64,000 nucleotides of DNA, from positions 186,001-250,000 of the forward strand of contig NZ_PVBR01000001.1 in assembly GCF_002980495.1 (NCBI RefSeq). The letters run 5' to 3'. Positions within the stretch are counted from its first letter, which is position 1. The number at the start of each line of letters is the position of its first letter. The DNA is from Phyllobacterium phragmitis (lineage in GTDB: Bacteria > Pseudomonadota > Alphaproteobacteria > Rhizobiales > Rhizobiaceae). This document shows positions 54,462 through 63,738 of the stretch, in pieces. The notes under the pieces are model-generated. The model was not told the DNA's origin. It saw nothing but the letters and a program-made list of their open reading frames with translations, and ran no database searches. The translations under genes and the position numbers were made by a program.

Positions 54462-54504
54462 AAAAAAAGAAAAGCCGCACGCGAGCAAGAATGCGTGTGG
54501 CTTT
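54462..54504 (-). terminator. Terminator of the DUF5330 gene
   Basis: On the minus strand AAAGCCACACGC, a ten-base loop and GCGTGCGGCTTTT form a long stem followed by CTTTTTTT. It lies about 40 bases past the stop codon of the leftward gene. Confidence 0.88.
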
Positions 54505-54546
54505 ACCGGAAGTCCGGCAGTCTGGAGGCTAAAGTAATATCGGAAA

Positions 54547-55071
54547 TCAGTTCTGGTGCTTCACGGTCCCGGTGTGCACCGCGTCCGTTTTATCAGCGGA
54601 CTGGCGCGGCGCGGGAATTGGAATGGAGATGCCGTCAGCACTTTTCGGCATTGCGGGCATTTTCGCCTGTAAATCCTCGATCGTGGAGGAAACCGCTGCG
54701 GCAGTCGGCTCCTTGCCGAACCTGGCGCCCAGATATTCATAGGCGATGCGCGCGCCATCCTCCGCCTGTACGCCTAAGCTGGAGAATACAGCCTTCCCGG
54801 TCTCGCAGACGCTGGCATTGCGGGTGCAGAAAGAACTGAAGTCCGCCAGTGTTTTTTGCGCGGCGAAGAAGGTTTCGAGCGGTCCGGCTTTCTCCGGATC
54901 TTCGCTTTGCGCGCTATCGTGGGCCATGGCCGGATTGCTGGCGAGCGGGCTGCCGGCCTCCTGGTCATTCTTGCCGCCGTTCAGGTCACCGCTCAGATTT
55001 CCCAAAGGGGTGTGCGGGAGAACCAGAAAAGCCAATGTCAGCCAAAAGGCGGTCTTTATAAGAAAGCGCAT
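54547..55071 (-). CDS. Secreted DUF5330 protein
   Basis: From ATG 55071 the product has 174 residues. MRFLIKTAFWLTLAFLVLPHTP is a signal peptide or membrane anchor. The core QKTLADFSSFCTRNASVCETGKAVFSSLGVQAEDGARIAYEYL has two cysteines and matches DUF5330. A Pro/Ser-rich tail follows. Function unknown; periplasmic or membrane-anchored location is inferred from the leader. A strong terminator follows, so it is the last gene of its transcript. Confidence 0.8.
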   Translation of the reverse strand: MRFLIKTAFWLTLAFLVLPHTPLGNLSGDLNGGKNDQEAGSPLASNPAMAHDSAQSEDPEKAGPLETFFAAQKTLADFSSFCTRNASVCETGKAVFSSLGVQAEDGARIAYEYLGARFGKEPTAAAVSSTIEDLQAKMPAMPKSADGISIPIPAPRQSADKTDAVHTGTVKHQN

Positions 55072-55440
55072 ATGCCTCCCCAATCTTCTATCTGCTTCGG
55101 CCGCATCCGATGTGCAGCCCTTATGGAGCAACCATGACAGACAGACAAAAAAATCCGATTGAAGGCACGAAGCAAATTTGATTCGAATTTGAACGATTTT
55201 CTCAAGGTTCCGTCAACTTATGCGTTTGCCATGAGGCGAACCGGTCCCGCTGCCGTCATGCTGCCGCATTTGGCAGACGATCGACAACCCTCTGTTTACC
55301 ATACGCGGAAAAGCAGATGCCGGGCCCTCCGAATATGTGTTGTGCATGAGATCGAGAGAGAGCCTTTATCCATTCCTTAAAGCCTCGGCGGCAATCTGGC
55401 GGCTATATAAAGCCAAGGCCTTCCCCGGGGGCGTCTCAAG
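55072..55440. other. Divergent promoter region between the DUF5330 and DivJ-like genes
   Basis: The two flanking genes read outward, so both promoters should lie in these 369 bases. A small stem GGCTATATAAAGCC occurs 30 bases before the GTG at 55441. No full CtrA box (TTAA-N7-TTAA) was found by eye. No gene is apparent. Confidence 0.4.
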
Positions 55441-57399
55441 GTGTCACGGTGGGAGCCGGAAGCACGAAACGCATGTAGTGAGTACGGCATAGTGCACGCC
55501 ATTCTTCTGAAAACGTTTGAATCCGCAGGTGTCCGTGTGCGTGGCTGCGCCTCGATGTTCGATGGCTATTGCCGCCGCTTGGTTCCTGCCGGACAGGCTG
55601 CCGACAAGGCGCAGGACAGGGCTGCGGACAAGCGGATGATCGCCGCTTTCTGCGCCATGCCGGTCGCGCTCGTTGCGGCTTTTGCGGCGAGCGGCACGAT
55701 TTCCAGGGGCCTTGAAGCTGGCCTGGCGACAGCGATCTTCGTGGGCGTTGCGATGATCCTGTGCGCGCTATCCTCGCTCAGCATACGTCCCAGGCTTGTC
55801 GGTATCGCAGGTATCGCTGCTTATGGAGCCGGGATCAGCCTTGCCGGTTTCGGTGCGGCTCCCGCCAATCCCGCCTTGTGGGCGATGGCGGCCGCCATTC
55901 CCTTCGAAGCCTGGCTCGTCGGCCGCACCGGCCGTAGCGCGGCAATCGGCATGGGCGTGGGCATACTGGTTTTCGCCGCGTTGATCATGGAGGCTTCGCC
56001 CTTTGCGCCACAGGCTTCCCTGGCAGTGACGACGCTGGTGACGATATGCTATGTCGGGTCGCTGCTGGCGCGGGCTATGGGTGTCGTTCGCTTGAACGAG
56101 AACGATGTGCACCCGGCGAATGCCGATGATATCGAGAATGCCATCGACGGGGTGGTGATCCGCTTGTCGCCGGATGGCGTCATAAATTCGCTTTCGGTAA
56201 GGGCGCCCGAACATTTCGGTGTTTCCAGGCAGGTGCTGACGGGGACCCAGTTCATCGACCGCGTGCATGTTTCGGACCGGGTCCATTATCTCGGTCTCCT
56301 GGCGGACCTTCGAGCGCCTGAAAACGGCCAAAAGCACACCGCGAGCATCGAACTGCGCCTGCGCCGCGTCGGCCGCGATCTTGGCATTCATTCCGTCGTT
56401 TTCCGGCCTTTCCGGTTGGAAGCGGTCGCGATCAGGGAAAATGGCGTGCTGCGGGGCTTCACCATGCTCGCGCGTGACATCTCGGGCGAGCAGGCCTCGC
56501 GTGAGGCATTGCAGCGTGCAGAAGAGGCGGCGGAAAGCCTCCAGATATCGAAGAGCCGCTTCCTTGCCTCCGTCAGCCATGAACTGCGCACGCCGCTCAA
56601 CTCGATCATCGGCTTCTCCGACGTGCTGCTGCATGAATTGATGTGCCGTTTCGAAAACGAGAAACAGCGCGAATATGTCGATCTCATCCATCAGTCCGGG
56701 ACGCATCTTCTCCAGGTGGTCAACGGGATCCTGGAAGTCTCGAAGATCGAGTCCGGCACCTATCAGATTTCCCCCGAAGCATTCGCTTTCAGCGAGGCTG
56801 TCGGCATGTGCAACGGCGTGATGAGCCATCAGGCGGCAAAAAAGGGCGTGGTCCTGTGCGACCGCCTTAATGCCAGCGTCGGCGAGGTGATCGCCGACCG
56901 GCGCGCGGTTCGGCAGATCCTGATCAATCTGGTTTCCAACGCGGTGAAATTCACCGAAAAAGGCGGCTGTGTTACCATCGATGCCGGTGTGGAGAAGGTG
57001 AAGGATGCCCGCATGCTGGTCTTTTCGGTGGCGGATACCGGCATAGGCATGGCGGCGGGCGATCTGACCCGCCTGTGCCAGCCTTTCACGCAGCTCGACA
57101 ACGCCTATACCCGTGCCCATGAGGGAACCGGTCTCGGTCTTTCCCTGGTCAAGGGGCTCGTGGAACTGCACGAAGGAACGATGGAAATCACCAGCCGGCC
57201 GGGCGAGGGGACCATCGTCACCGTCTGCTTGCCCGTCGACGGGCCGCGGACCGCTTCGAAATTGGCAAGCACTCAGGAACAGAAGGAAAAACCAGGAACG
57301 GTGGTCGATATCCATCGCATTCAGGCAGAAAGGCGTCATGAAAAGCACAAAGACGAGCAGGAAGGGGACGACTATGCGCAGAACCGTAAAACGGCGTAG
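55441..57399 (+). CDS. divJ: DivJ-like membrane sensor histidine kinase
   Basis: The product has up to 652 residues. Five or six membrane helices fill about residues 65-210. A PAS-like domain (about 225-360) precedes the kinase core: H-box SHELRTPLNSIIGFSDVLLHEL, N-box-containing QILINLVSNAVKFTEKGG, G1 VADTGIGM and G2 GTGLGLSLVKGL. The order and the H-box match DivJ/PdhS cell-cycle kinases that phosphorylate DivK in Rhizobiales; a PleC-like kinase is the alternative. The C-tail is highly charged. The start is uncertain: GTG 55441 is the first possible, ATG 55555 another. It overlaps the next gene by 26 bases. Confidence 0.82.
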   Translation: MSRWEPEARNACSEYGIVHAILLKTFESAGVRVRGCASMFDGYCRRLVPAGQAADKAQDRAADKRMIAAFCAMPVALVAAFAASGTISRGLEAGLATAIFVGVAMILCALSSLSIRPRLVGIAGIAAYGAGISLAGFGAAPANPALWAMAAAIPFEAWLVGRTGRSAAIGMGVGILVFAALIMEASPFAPQASLAVTTLVTICYVGSLLARAMGVVRLNENDVHPANADDIENAIDGVVIRLSPDGVINSLSVRAPEHFGVSRQVLTGTQFIDRVHVSDRVHYLGLLADLRAPENGQKHTASIELRLRRVGRDLGIHSVVFRPFRLEAVAIRENGVLRGFTMLARDISGEQASREALQRAEEAAESLQISKSRFLASVSHELRTPLNSIIGFSDVLLHELMCRFENEKQREYVDLIHQSGTHLLQVVNGILEVSKIESGTYQISPEAFAFSEAVGMCNGVMSHQAAKKGVVLCDRLNASVGEVIADRRAVRQILINLVSNAVKFTEKGGCVTIDAGVEKVKDARMLVFSVADTGIGMAAGDLTRLCQPFTQLDNAYTRAHEGTGLGLSLVKGLVELHEGTMEITSRPGEGTIVTVCLPVDGPRTASKLASTQEQKEKPGTVVDIHRIQAERRHEKHKDEQEGDDYAQNRKTA

Positions 57400-58309
57400 C
57401 GTTGGCCGCCGCATCGCCGACGCGCTGTTGGCTACCGTATCCAGCGTGGCACTCGCCGCAGGCGATGCCATTGCGCGCAATCCGGTGGCGACCGGCGGCG
57501 CGACCGCCTTCCTCGTCACCCTCGGTTTCGTTTCCGCCAATGCGCTGTGGTATCAGCCTCAGGCGCATGGGGGCGTGTTTTTCAAGACGAGACCCGATCT
57601 CGTATTCAAGGCGGCGCCACGCACTGAAGACGTCCTCAACCAGGCACTGACACCGGCAACGCCCGCTCCAGCTACGCCACCCCTGCCGGAAAAGCGGGTA
57701 GACGTCAAACCGGCATACCAGGATCTGGCATCGCAGTCCGAACCCCCCGCTATCGCACCCGATGAAATACCGGTGCCCGCGCCGCAGCTTGCTCAGGATG
57801 GCGATCCGGAAATCGCCCAGCTGCAGCACAAGCTTGCCGCGCTCGGCTTTTATGAAGGGCCGATCGATGGTCTGCCAGGCCCGCAGACGCGCAAGGCGCT
57901 GGATAGCTGGCGCGCGGTTCAGGCAAAGGCCGGCATCCAAACGGCGTCCTTATCGAATAGCGCCTCGGATGATGAGGGTGAAATTGCCGAAGTGAGCGCT
58001 GTCGCCGTCCCGGTAACCCGGCCCAAGCGGCCGGACAACGGGATCGACCGGACGATGACCACAGCGGTCGTCGCACCACGCCCTACAGCCGCGGTAAAGT
58101 CTCAGATTTCGGTTTCGTCTCAGGAAATCGTGCGCGTGCAGGCGGGGCTCAAAGCCTTCGGCAATGATCTGATCACCGTCGATGGCGTGCCGGGCAAGAC
58201 CACGCAGGATGCCATCCGCGAGTTCCAGAAGCTTTTCCGTCTGAAGGTGACGGGGCAGGTCGATGCGGAACTGCTCGCCAAGATGCGCGAAATCGGCCTG
58301 ATAAGCTGA
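57374..58309 (+). CDS. Membrane-anchored protein with two peptidoglycan-binding domains
   Basis: The 311-residue protein has a basic N-terminus and one membrane segment (ATGGATAFLVTLGFVSANALW). A Pro-rich linker precedes the first PG_binding_1 domain (IAQLQHKLAALGFYEGPIDGLPGPQTRKAL), and a second ends the protein (VRVQAGLKAFGNDLITVDGVPG, then EFQKLFRLKVTGQVDAELL). GAAGGGGAC before ATG 57374 is the ribosome-binding site and lies inside divJ. Translational coupling to divJ suggests a role linking wall state and cell-cycle signalling; that is inference. Confidence 0.85.
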   Translation: MRRTVKRRSVGRRIADALLATVSSVALAAGDAIARNPVATGGATAFLVTLGFVSANALWYQPQAHGGVFFKTRPDLVFKAAPRTEDVLNQALTPATPAPATPPLPEKRVDVKPAYQDLASQSEPPAIAPDEIPVPAPQLAQDGDPEIAQLQHKLAALGFYEGPIDGLPGPQTRKALDSWRAVQAKAGIQTASLSNSASDDEGEIAEVSAVAVPVTRPKRPDNGIDRTMTTAVVAPRPTAAVKSQISVSSQEIVRVQAGLKAFGNDLITVDGVPGKTTQDAIREFQKLFRLKVTGQVDAELLAKMREIGLIS

Positions 58310-58322
58310 TGAGTTCCCACTC

Positions 58323-58667
58323 TTGCGCCTGACATCGGATTTCTGGGTTTCGGCCCTTATGCGCCGGGTGAGCGGTGATGGCGGCTTCGCCACTCTCGCA
58401 CGGCGCGGTTCCTCCGATGCGGGAGCGATCTTCATCAAGATGCGACAAGCCGACGGCAGGTACGATCTCTACGGTCCGGCACCGCAAACGGCTTATGATT
58501 CCGGCAAGCCGGACGAGCGTGTCTTTACCCGTGTCGGGCAGGATTTGGCCGAATGGGACGCCGATGAAAAACTGCGCAAGGAAGCGCGCTTCGATCCGGA
58601 TCTCTGGCTGGTCGAAATCGAGGGATATGCCGGCGACGAGCCGCTATTTCCGATCTCGGAAGTTTAA
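58323..58667 (+). CDS. DUF1491 family protein
   Basis: The 114-residue protein starts MRLTSDFWVSALMRRVSG, the typical DUF1491 opening, and continues with GAIFIKMRQADGRYDLYGPAPQ, then a charged end with WLVEIEG. The start is TTG at 58323, 13 bases after the previous stop. Cytoplasmic, function unknown. It probably shares the divJ transcript. Confidence 0.85.
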   Translation: MRLTSDFWVSALMRRVSGDGGFATLARRGSSDAGAIFIKMRQADGRYDLYGPAPQTAYDSGKPDERVFTRVGQDLAEWDADEKLRKEARFDPDLWLVEIEGYAGDEPLFPISEV

Positions 58668-58681
58668 TGCCGGCACGGATG

Positions 58682-58756
58682 ATACCCCCTCTGGCCTGCC
58701 GGCCAGAGGGGGTACTCCAGCATAGCGTTTCCACTGGAACGTAAAACGACCTAACG
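58682..58756. repeat. Family A remnant containing the DUF2336 stop codon
   Basis: ACCCCCTCTGGCCTGCCGGC and CAGAGGGGGTACTCCAGCAT form one collapsed palindrome, followed by the terminal module GCGTTTCCACTGGAACGTAA. Overlaps the end of the leftward DUF2336 gene, whose TAG (58751-58753) lies in the repeat terminus. Confidence 0.7.
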
Positions 58757-59806
58757 CACAACCTTCCGCAACACCATACCGTCGCTGTTTGCGGCATCGG
58801 GTATCGGCTCTTCATCCGCCGCGGAGGCCATCTCACGCAATTTCTGCCGCAGTATGGCGGTCATGTCCCCGGCTTTCCAGCGCTGGACGATGGCGAACGC
58901 CGTTTCCCGTTTGATGGAGCGGTAGATATGCACGAAATCGCGTAGCGCATTCTTGTCGCCCCGAATGGTGCCGAGCACGGCGGTCAGGATGAGGTAGCTG
59001 TCCTGCGCCGAAAGCCCCAGCGCCCTCAGCGCGATGGGCAGTTGCGAATCCGGCCATTCGCCGATGATCGACTGCGCATGCTCGAAGGAGACGCCGAGCA
59101 TGTCGGCGAGCATGTTGCGGAAGAATACCGGATCGATGAGAAGCGCGGTGTCGATCATGTGATCGTCCGACGGCTTCCGTGTACCCTCGGTCAACTGGAG
59201 CTCCGAGACGAGATGCGTGGATGTCGCCTCACGCATGATCGAGCGCAGCGAATCATGCACATCACGCATCGCGTCGGAAACGGGCTTAAGGCGCGGAGAC
59301 GGCTCCCGCATGGTTGTTTCCGCTTGCGCATCGGCGCGCGCCAGATGCCGCCTGACTGCCATCGACCGGTCGATCGCCGGATCGGCCAGGCTTTCCAGGA
59401 GGCTCTGGAGGATCGGATCGACCTGCTGGCGCCGGGCGATGGCGCGGGCATGCCCCAGTCCTCGCCTGCCGATGATGTCGACCAGATCGGCTGTTGTCAG
59501 GATGGGCGAGCGCAAAAGCAGCGGCGCCGCAATTTCGACAGCCTCGTCGCAGAGCGCCAGAACGAGGTTGCGTGGCGCATATTCCAGTTGCGACAACACC
59601 GCGGTCGCATGGCGTTTGCCGCGCGCCGTCGCATTTTCGAGAAGCGGCAGTGCCAGATCTTCGAGCTGCTGAATGTCGTTTCTGGCCGGGCGCGTCATCG
59701 CGGTAAATGCGGTGACGGCCGCCGAAAGCAGATCGTCGGCCTTGCCGCCGCTTGCCTTTCCGCTGCCGGACAGGACTTCCAGGGCGCGGAACTGTTCGTT
59801 TGTCAC
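58751..59806 (-). CDS. DUF2336 domain protein
   Basis: The product is about 351 residues from GTG 59806, which has GGAG ten bases upstream; GTG 59839 is a longer alternative. Helical repeats such as PLLENATARGKRHATAVLSQLEYAPRNLVLALC and APLLLRSPILTTADLVDIIGRRG are typical of DUF2336. HEAT-like alpha solenoids of this family are common in alphaproteobacteria, often near cell-cycle or signalling genes. No catalytic motif is visible. It faces the divJ group. Confidence 0.85.
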   Translation of the reverse strand: MTNEQFRALEVLSGSGKASGGKADDLLSAAVTAFTAMTRPARNDIQQLEDLALPLLENATARGKRHATAVLSQLEYAPRNLVLALCDEAVEIAAPLLLRSPILTTADLVDIIGRRGLGHARAIARRQQVDPILQSLLESLADPAIDRSMAVRRHLARADAQAETTMREPSPRLKPVSDAMRDVHDSLRSIMREATSTHLVSELQLTEGTRKPSDDHMIDTALLIDPVFFRNMLADMLGVSFEHAQSIIGEWPDSQLPIALRALGLSAQDSYLILTAVLGTIRGDKNALRDFVHIYRSIKRETAFAIVQRWKAGDMTAILRQKLREMASAADEEPIPDAANSDGMVLRKVVR

Positions 59807-59929
59807 GCGAGGGTACTCCGGATAAATCGCAAGCAACACAACAATGGAAAGAGCAGGATTTACCGGCTCTGTTGCCCAATCTAGCGGAGAAGCCTTAGCA
59901 AGCTATTAACCATCGACGAGCCCCATCGC

Positions 59930-60487
59930 TTACATCGGCAGTGAAAGGCAGTCCGCGTCGCTCAGAAAATTGCGCACCGACGATTGCCAGCTTTGATCCG
60001 GTGTAAAACCGCGTATCACCACGAAACCCTCGCCGATATCTTCCTCGACCAGGATCGATTGCGCGGCGGCTTCCGGAAGGTCCTTCTTCAGATCGATCAT
60101 CTGTATCGGATTGGCGATAACCAGGTCGAGCTTGCCGTCGGTGGAGGTGCGGTCGTTGAAGCTGTAGAGATTCTCTCCGCTGCGATTGTAGATCGAGACC
60201 GACCAGAAGGGCACGTTGCCCGCTGCGGTGACGCGCACCGGGCCGTCGAGGAGATCGAAACGGCATGCTGCTTCCTGGAAGAGCGGATCGTGAAGGCCGC
60301 CGCGCCCGTCCGTCTCCGTTTCGAGCACGTGGAAGCGGTAGGAGCCGCCATAAGCCGAAATCCGCGACCATGCATTGCGGTCCGAATAGACGGGAACGAG
60401 CAATAGCACTGCGATATGAACGATTCCCGCGCCGATCAGGCCGAGCAACAGGGCTTGGATCAGCCTGCCCATTCCCCGCTTACCCAT
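59930..60487 (-). CDS. DUF1254-like membrane-anchored protein
   Basis: The 185-residue product has one N-terminal membrane helix (LIQALLLGLIGAGIVHIAVLLLVPV). An extracytoplasmic domain follows with GNVPFWSVSIYNRSGENLYSFND, the DUF1254 pattern, and ends with a Cys in DADCLSLPM. It overlaps the DUF1214 gene by eight bases, and the two domains are fused in other bacteria. Substrate unknown. Confidence 0.8.
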   Translation of the reverse strand: MGKRGMGRLIQALLLGLIGAGIVHIAVLLLVPVYSDRNAWSRISAYGGSYRFHVLETETDGRGGLHDPLFQEAACRFDLLDGPVRVTAAGNVPFWSVSIYNRSGENLYSFNDRTSTDGKLDLVIANPIQMIDLKKDLPEAAAQSILVEEDIGEGFVVIRGFTPDQSWQSSVRNFLSDADCLSLPM

Positions 60488-61076
60488 GGCAGCCGGCCTC
60501 TTCCGCCACGAGACTTGCCCTAGGCATGACCAGATCGGAAAGTCCGGAGGAACTGGCGACGGGCGTGTCGTAAAAGGTCATGATGAGAACGAACGGACCG
60601 GAGCCCGGCACCGGCAGCCAATTGCCGGGCTGCGCCTTTGGCGAAACGGTAATGGTGAAGCTCCCATCTTCATCGCGCAGAATCTGGCGCGAATGGAGCG
60701 CGGGCAGCATGCCGGGTTCCGGGGGCAGGGGATGCAGGGACCGATCGGCGGCATAAAGCGTCCAGAAACGGGCAGGCGGCGTCGCTCCGCTGATGTGGTA
60801 GGTGCAGCGGCGGTCGAGCGCCCGGCCTTGGCGGTCGCGGTTGGCCTGGAAGATCAGACCTTCGGCTGCTCCCAGCGCCAGCGCTCCGTTTCTGGCGCCG
60901 TGCGCCTTGGCGTAGGGATCGGAATCCGGCGTGCCCGCAGCCGGATAGGCGTTCCACTGCCCGACTTCTAGAGCGCCGAAGCCACCGAAACGGTCGAGCG
61001 CATATTGCACGCTGGCCGCACCGCCGCCAATGGCGATGGCAAGGATCAGGCCTGTGAGAAGAATGGTTCGAAGCAT
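60480..61076 (-). CDS. DUF1214-like membrane-anchored protein
   Basis: From ATG 61076 the protein has 198 residues. An N-terminal helix (MLRTILLTGLILAIAIGGGA) anchors a periplasmic domain containing RRCTYHISGATPPARFWTLYAADRS and GNWLPVPGSGPFVLIMTFYDTP, the conserved DUF1214 pieces (the latter is the WLPxPxGPF signature). It acts with the downstream DUF1254-like protein. A longer frame starts at 61094. Confidence 0.82.
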   Translation of the reverse strand: MLRTILLTGLILAIAIGGGAASVQYALDRFGGFGALEVGQWNAYPAAGTPDSDPYAKAHGARNGALALGAAEGLIFQANRDRQGRALDRRCTYHISGATPPARFWTLYAADRSLHPLPPEPGMLPALHSRQILRDEDGSFTITVSPKAQPGNWLPVPGSGPFVLIMTFYDTPVASSSGLSDLVMPRASLVAEEAGCHG

Positions 61077-61081
61077 CGGGC

Positions 61082-61164
61082 TAGAGCATTTCAATTTTAA
61101 CTGGAAACGCCGGCGAGACAGCGGGGGGCGCCTAGCGATTCCATCAAAATAGGAAACGCTCTAA
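61082..61164. repeat. Family A core repeat with clear ends
   Basis: TAGAGCATTTCAATTTTAAC and CATCAAAATAGGAAACGCTC then TAA form the terminal inverted repeat TAGAGC/GCTCTA. This is the best copy for defining the element ends. Lies between the DUF1214 and PBP1A genes. Confidence 0.85.
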
Positions 61165-61210
61165 TTTCAGATGCTACAGAAAAATATTTGCGCTGTGAAA
61201 GCATCATGAC

Positions 61211-63385
61211 TCAAAGAGCCGAGAGCCTGGTGCGGCCGGTGGGCGCGGTCAGGGGAGGTGCACTCTTGAACAATTGGTTCAGTTCCCACAGCGCCTTCGT
61301 CGTCCCGCTGGAGAGAATGCGCGGCCGCTCGATGGGGCTTTCGTCTTCCGCCTGCGTTTTGCCCTTTGCGCCCTTGCCGGAGGCGATCTTCGCCGGATCG
61401 GGGAAGGACGTATCGATGCCGGGTATCGGTTTGAGATCGATATTCTGGTGGGCGTAGTTCATCATCCTCTGCCAGGTCATCGCAGGCAATACGCCGCCGG
61501 TCAGGTTTTTCATTGGTGCGTAACTGTCATTGCCGTACCAGACGGCAGCGGTGTAATTGCCGGTGAAGCCGACGAACCATGCATCGCGATAGCTCTGCGT
61601 CGTGCCTGTCTTGCCGGCCACGCGCGTCATCGGCAGCGCGGCGCGCCGTCCGGTGCCCCATTCGGGGACCTGCACCAGCATGGAGTTCATTTCGCTGACC
61701 GCCTTTTCCGACAATGCGCGATGCGGCTCGTCCCTGTCCTGTGACCAATCCCAAAGTACGTCGCCGCGCTGGTTCATGATCTGCGTGAAGGCGTGGCGCG
61801 TTCCGGCAAAGCCGCCATTGGCAAAAACGTTGAAGCCGGTTGCCTGATCCATCACCGTCATGCCGGAGGTGCCGAGCACCATGGTCTTGTGCGAGGAGAT
61901 CGGGGATTCGATGCCCATGGCCTTGGTCAGCGCGACGATGGGCGCGGTCGTCAGATAATCCTTGGCAAGCCGCACTGGAACCGTATTGAGCGATTTGACC
62001 AGCGCCGTCGTCAGATCGACCCTGCCGGCATAGCTGCGCCCGTAATTGCGTGGCGACCAGTTGCCCCAGCTGATCGGCCTGTCAGAGACGACGCTTTTGG
62101 GCGTGAGGCCTTTTTCCATGGCCGCTGCATAGACATAGGGCTTGAACGACGAACCTGCCTGGCGTTGCGCCCTGGTGGCGCGGTTGAACTGGCTTTCGCC
62201 ATAATCGCGTCCGCCGACGAGGGCGCGAACCGCCCCATCATTCTCCAGAACGACCGCCGCTGCCTGGCCGACCTGATATTCCTTGCCGTACTGGCGCAGA
62301 TGGAATTCGATCGCCTCCTCGGCGGCTTTCTGGAGATTGCGGTCGAGCGTGGTCCGCACGATCAGCGAGTGCTGCGGCAGTTTGGCCGCCGTCTTCTTCA
62401 CCTCTTCGAACGCCCAGTCGAGGAAATAATCCGGGCTTTCGGCCTTGCCGCGATCGACGACATTGGCCGGATTGCGCCTTGCTGCGACGACCTGTCCCTC
62501 GGTCATCAATCCACCCTGGACCATATTGGAGAGAACGACATTGGCGCGTGCACGCGCGGCGGGCAGGTTGATATGCGGCGCATATTTGGCCGGCGCCTTG
62601 AACAATCCGGCCAGCATTGCGGCTTCGGCGAGAGAGACGTCCTCGATGCTCTTGCCGAAATAGAATTCCGACGCCGCCGCGATGCCGAAAGTGCCGCCGC
62701 CCATATAGGCGCGGTCGAGATAGAGCTGGAGGATTTCCTTCTTGCTCATATTGACTTCCAGCCACAGCGCCAGGAAGGCCTCCTTGACCTTGCGCTCGAT
62801 GGTGCGCTCGTTGGACAGGAACAGGTTCTTGGCCAATTGCTGCGTGATCGTCGAGCCACCCTGGACAACGTTGTTGGCGCGCACATTCTCCGTCATGGCG
62901 CGGGTGAGGCCGAGAAAGTCGATGCCGATATGATCGAAGAAGCGGCGGTCTTCCGTTCCAAGCACTGCCTTGATGACATGGTCGGGCAGTTCATCGATGG
63001 GCACCGCGTCGCGATGGAGGATACCGCGCTGACCGATCTCGTTGCCGTAGCGATCGAGGAAGGTGACGGCGAAATCATCCTGGGCGCGCCAGTCCTTGCG
63101 CGTTTCCTGGAAGGCGGGCAGCGCCAGCGCCAGGAGCAGCACCGACCCGCCGACACCGAGGGTAAGACCTTCATCGAGCAGTTCCACAACGAACCGGCGG
63201 AAACCTCTGACGCGGAACCGGCGGAAGAAAATCGTCGTGTTCTCCCAGAATTCGGCAAGCGCGAAACGCAGATTATAGAGCGCGCTGTCGACCCAGGCGT
63301 CGATGCCGATCAGCCGCGGGCTGCGGAACGGCTTGCGCGATCCGGGCGATTTTTGCAGCTTTTTTCTTGAATTACGCATGAACAT
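61211..63385 (-). CDS. Penicillin-binding protein 1A family, bifunctional peptidoglycan synthase
   Basis: The 724-residue protein has a basic cytoplasmic N-terminus of about 75 residues and one membrane helix (LTLGVGGSVLLLALALPAF). The glycosyltransferase domain has TEDRRFFDHIGIDFLGL and GGSTITQQLAKNLFLS. The transpeptidase domain has SSFK (QRQAGSSFKPYVYA), SLN (KSLNTVPVRLA) and KTGT (AGKTGTTQSYRDAWFVGFTG). All motifs are intact. This is the second class A PBP in the window, distinct from PBP1C. ATG 63385 or ATG 63379 may be used. Confidence 0.94.
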   Translation of the reverse strand: MFMRNSRKKLQKSPGSRKPFRSPRLIGIDAWVDSALYNLRFALAEFWENTTIFFRRFRVRGFRRFVVELLDEGLTLGVGGSVLLLALALPAFQETRKDWRAQDDFAVTFLDRYGNEIGQRGILHRDAVPIDELPDHVIKAVLGTEDRRFFDHIGIDFLGLTRAMTENVRANNVVQGGSTITQQLAKNLFLSNERTIERKVKEAFLALWLEVNMSKKEILQLYLDRAYMGGGTFGIAAASEFYFGKSIEDVSLAEAAMLAGLFKAPAKYAPHINLPAARARANVVLSNMVQGGLMTEGQVVAARRNPANVVDRGKAESPDYFLDWAFEEVKKTAAKLPQHSLIVRTTLDRNLQKAAEEAIEFHLRQYGKEYQVGQAAAVVLENDGAVRALVGGRDYGESQFNRATRAQRQAGSSFKPYVYAAAMEKGLTPKSVVSDRPISWGNWSPRNYGRSYAGRVDLTTALVKSLNTVPVRLAKDYLTTAPIVALTKAMGIESPISSHKTMVLGTSGMTVMDQATGFNVFANGGFAGTRHAFTQIMNQRGDVLWDWSQDRDEPHRALSEKAVSEMNSMLVQVPEWGTGRRAALPMTRVAGKTGTTQSYRDAWFVGFTGNYTAAVWYGNDSYAPMKNLTGGVLPAMTWQRMMNYAHQNIDLKPIPGIDTSFPDPAKIASGKGAKGKTQAEDESPIERPRILSSGTTKALWELNQLFKSAPPLTAPTGRTRLSAL

Positions 63386-63738
63386 CGGCTTCAGCGAGTA
63401 TCGATCGCTTGGATCGTCTCATGCCCCTCTTCGCTCCATCCCATGTGGGGCGACATCGCGTTAAACGCGCCGATGAGCCACACCGCTACATTGAATTGTG
63501 TAGCATTTACACCAAAACGGCAAGCGCGGAGAGGGAATATGGTAACCATTCACATGAATGTTCCTTATCACCGCGTTCATGCAAGAAAATTTCCGATATA
63601 GGAAAATAATCCTTGACGCCGTGACGATGCTTTGGTAGGTTTCAGTTATCGTCACAAAATTGTATCCGGCGCCGGTAGCGAGGCGCGAACAGCCGCGCAG
63701 TCTTTACTGTTGCTGCCCGGCACTTTCACGGGATCATC
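63386..63738. other. Divergent intergenic region between PBP1A and the last gene
   Basis: About 350 bases, AT-richer than the flanks in 63480-63660. No convincing gene. Contains the candidate rightward promoter listed separately. Confidence 0.4.
63613..63641 (+). promoter_or_regulatory. Candidate promoter for the last gene
   Basis: TTGACG, a 17-base spacer and TAGGTT. The -35 is strong and the -10 is weak (3/6), as is common in alphaproteobacteria. A run CAGTTATCGTCACAAAATTG follows. Confidence 0.4.

Noticed and set aside
61793-63370. 525-codon frame opposite PBP1A
   Set aside because: Shadow frame with low-complexity His/Arg/Gly composition.
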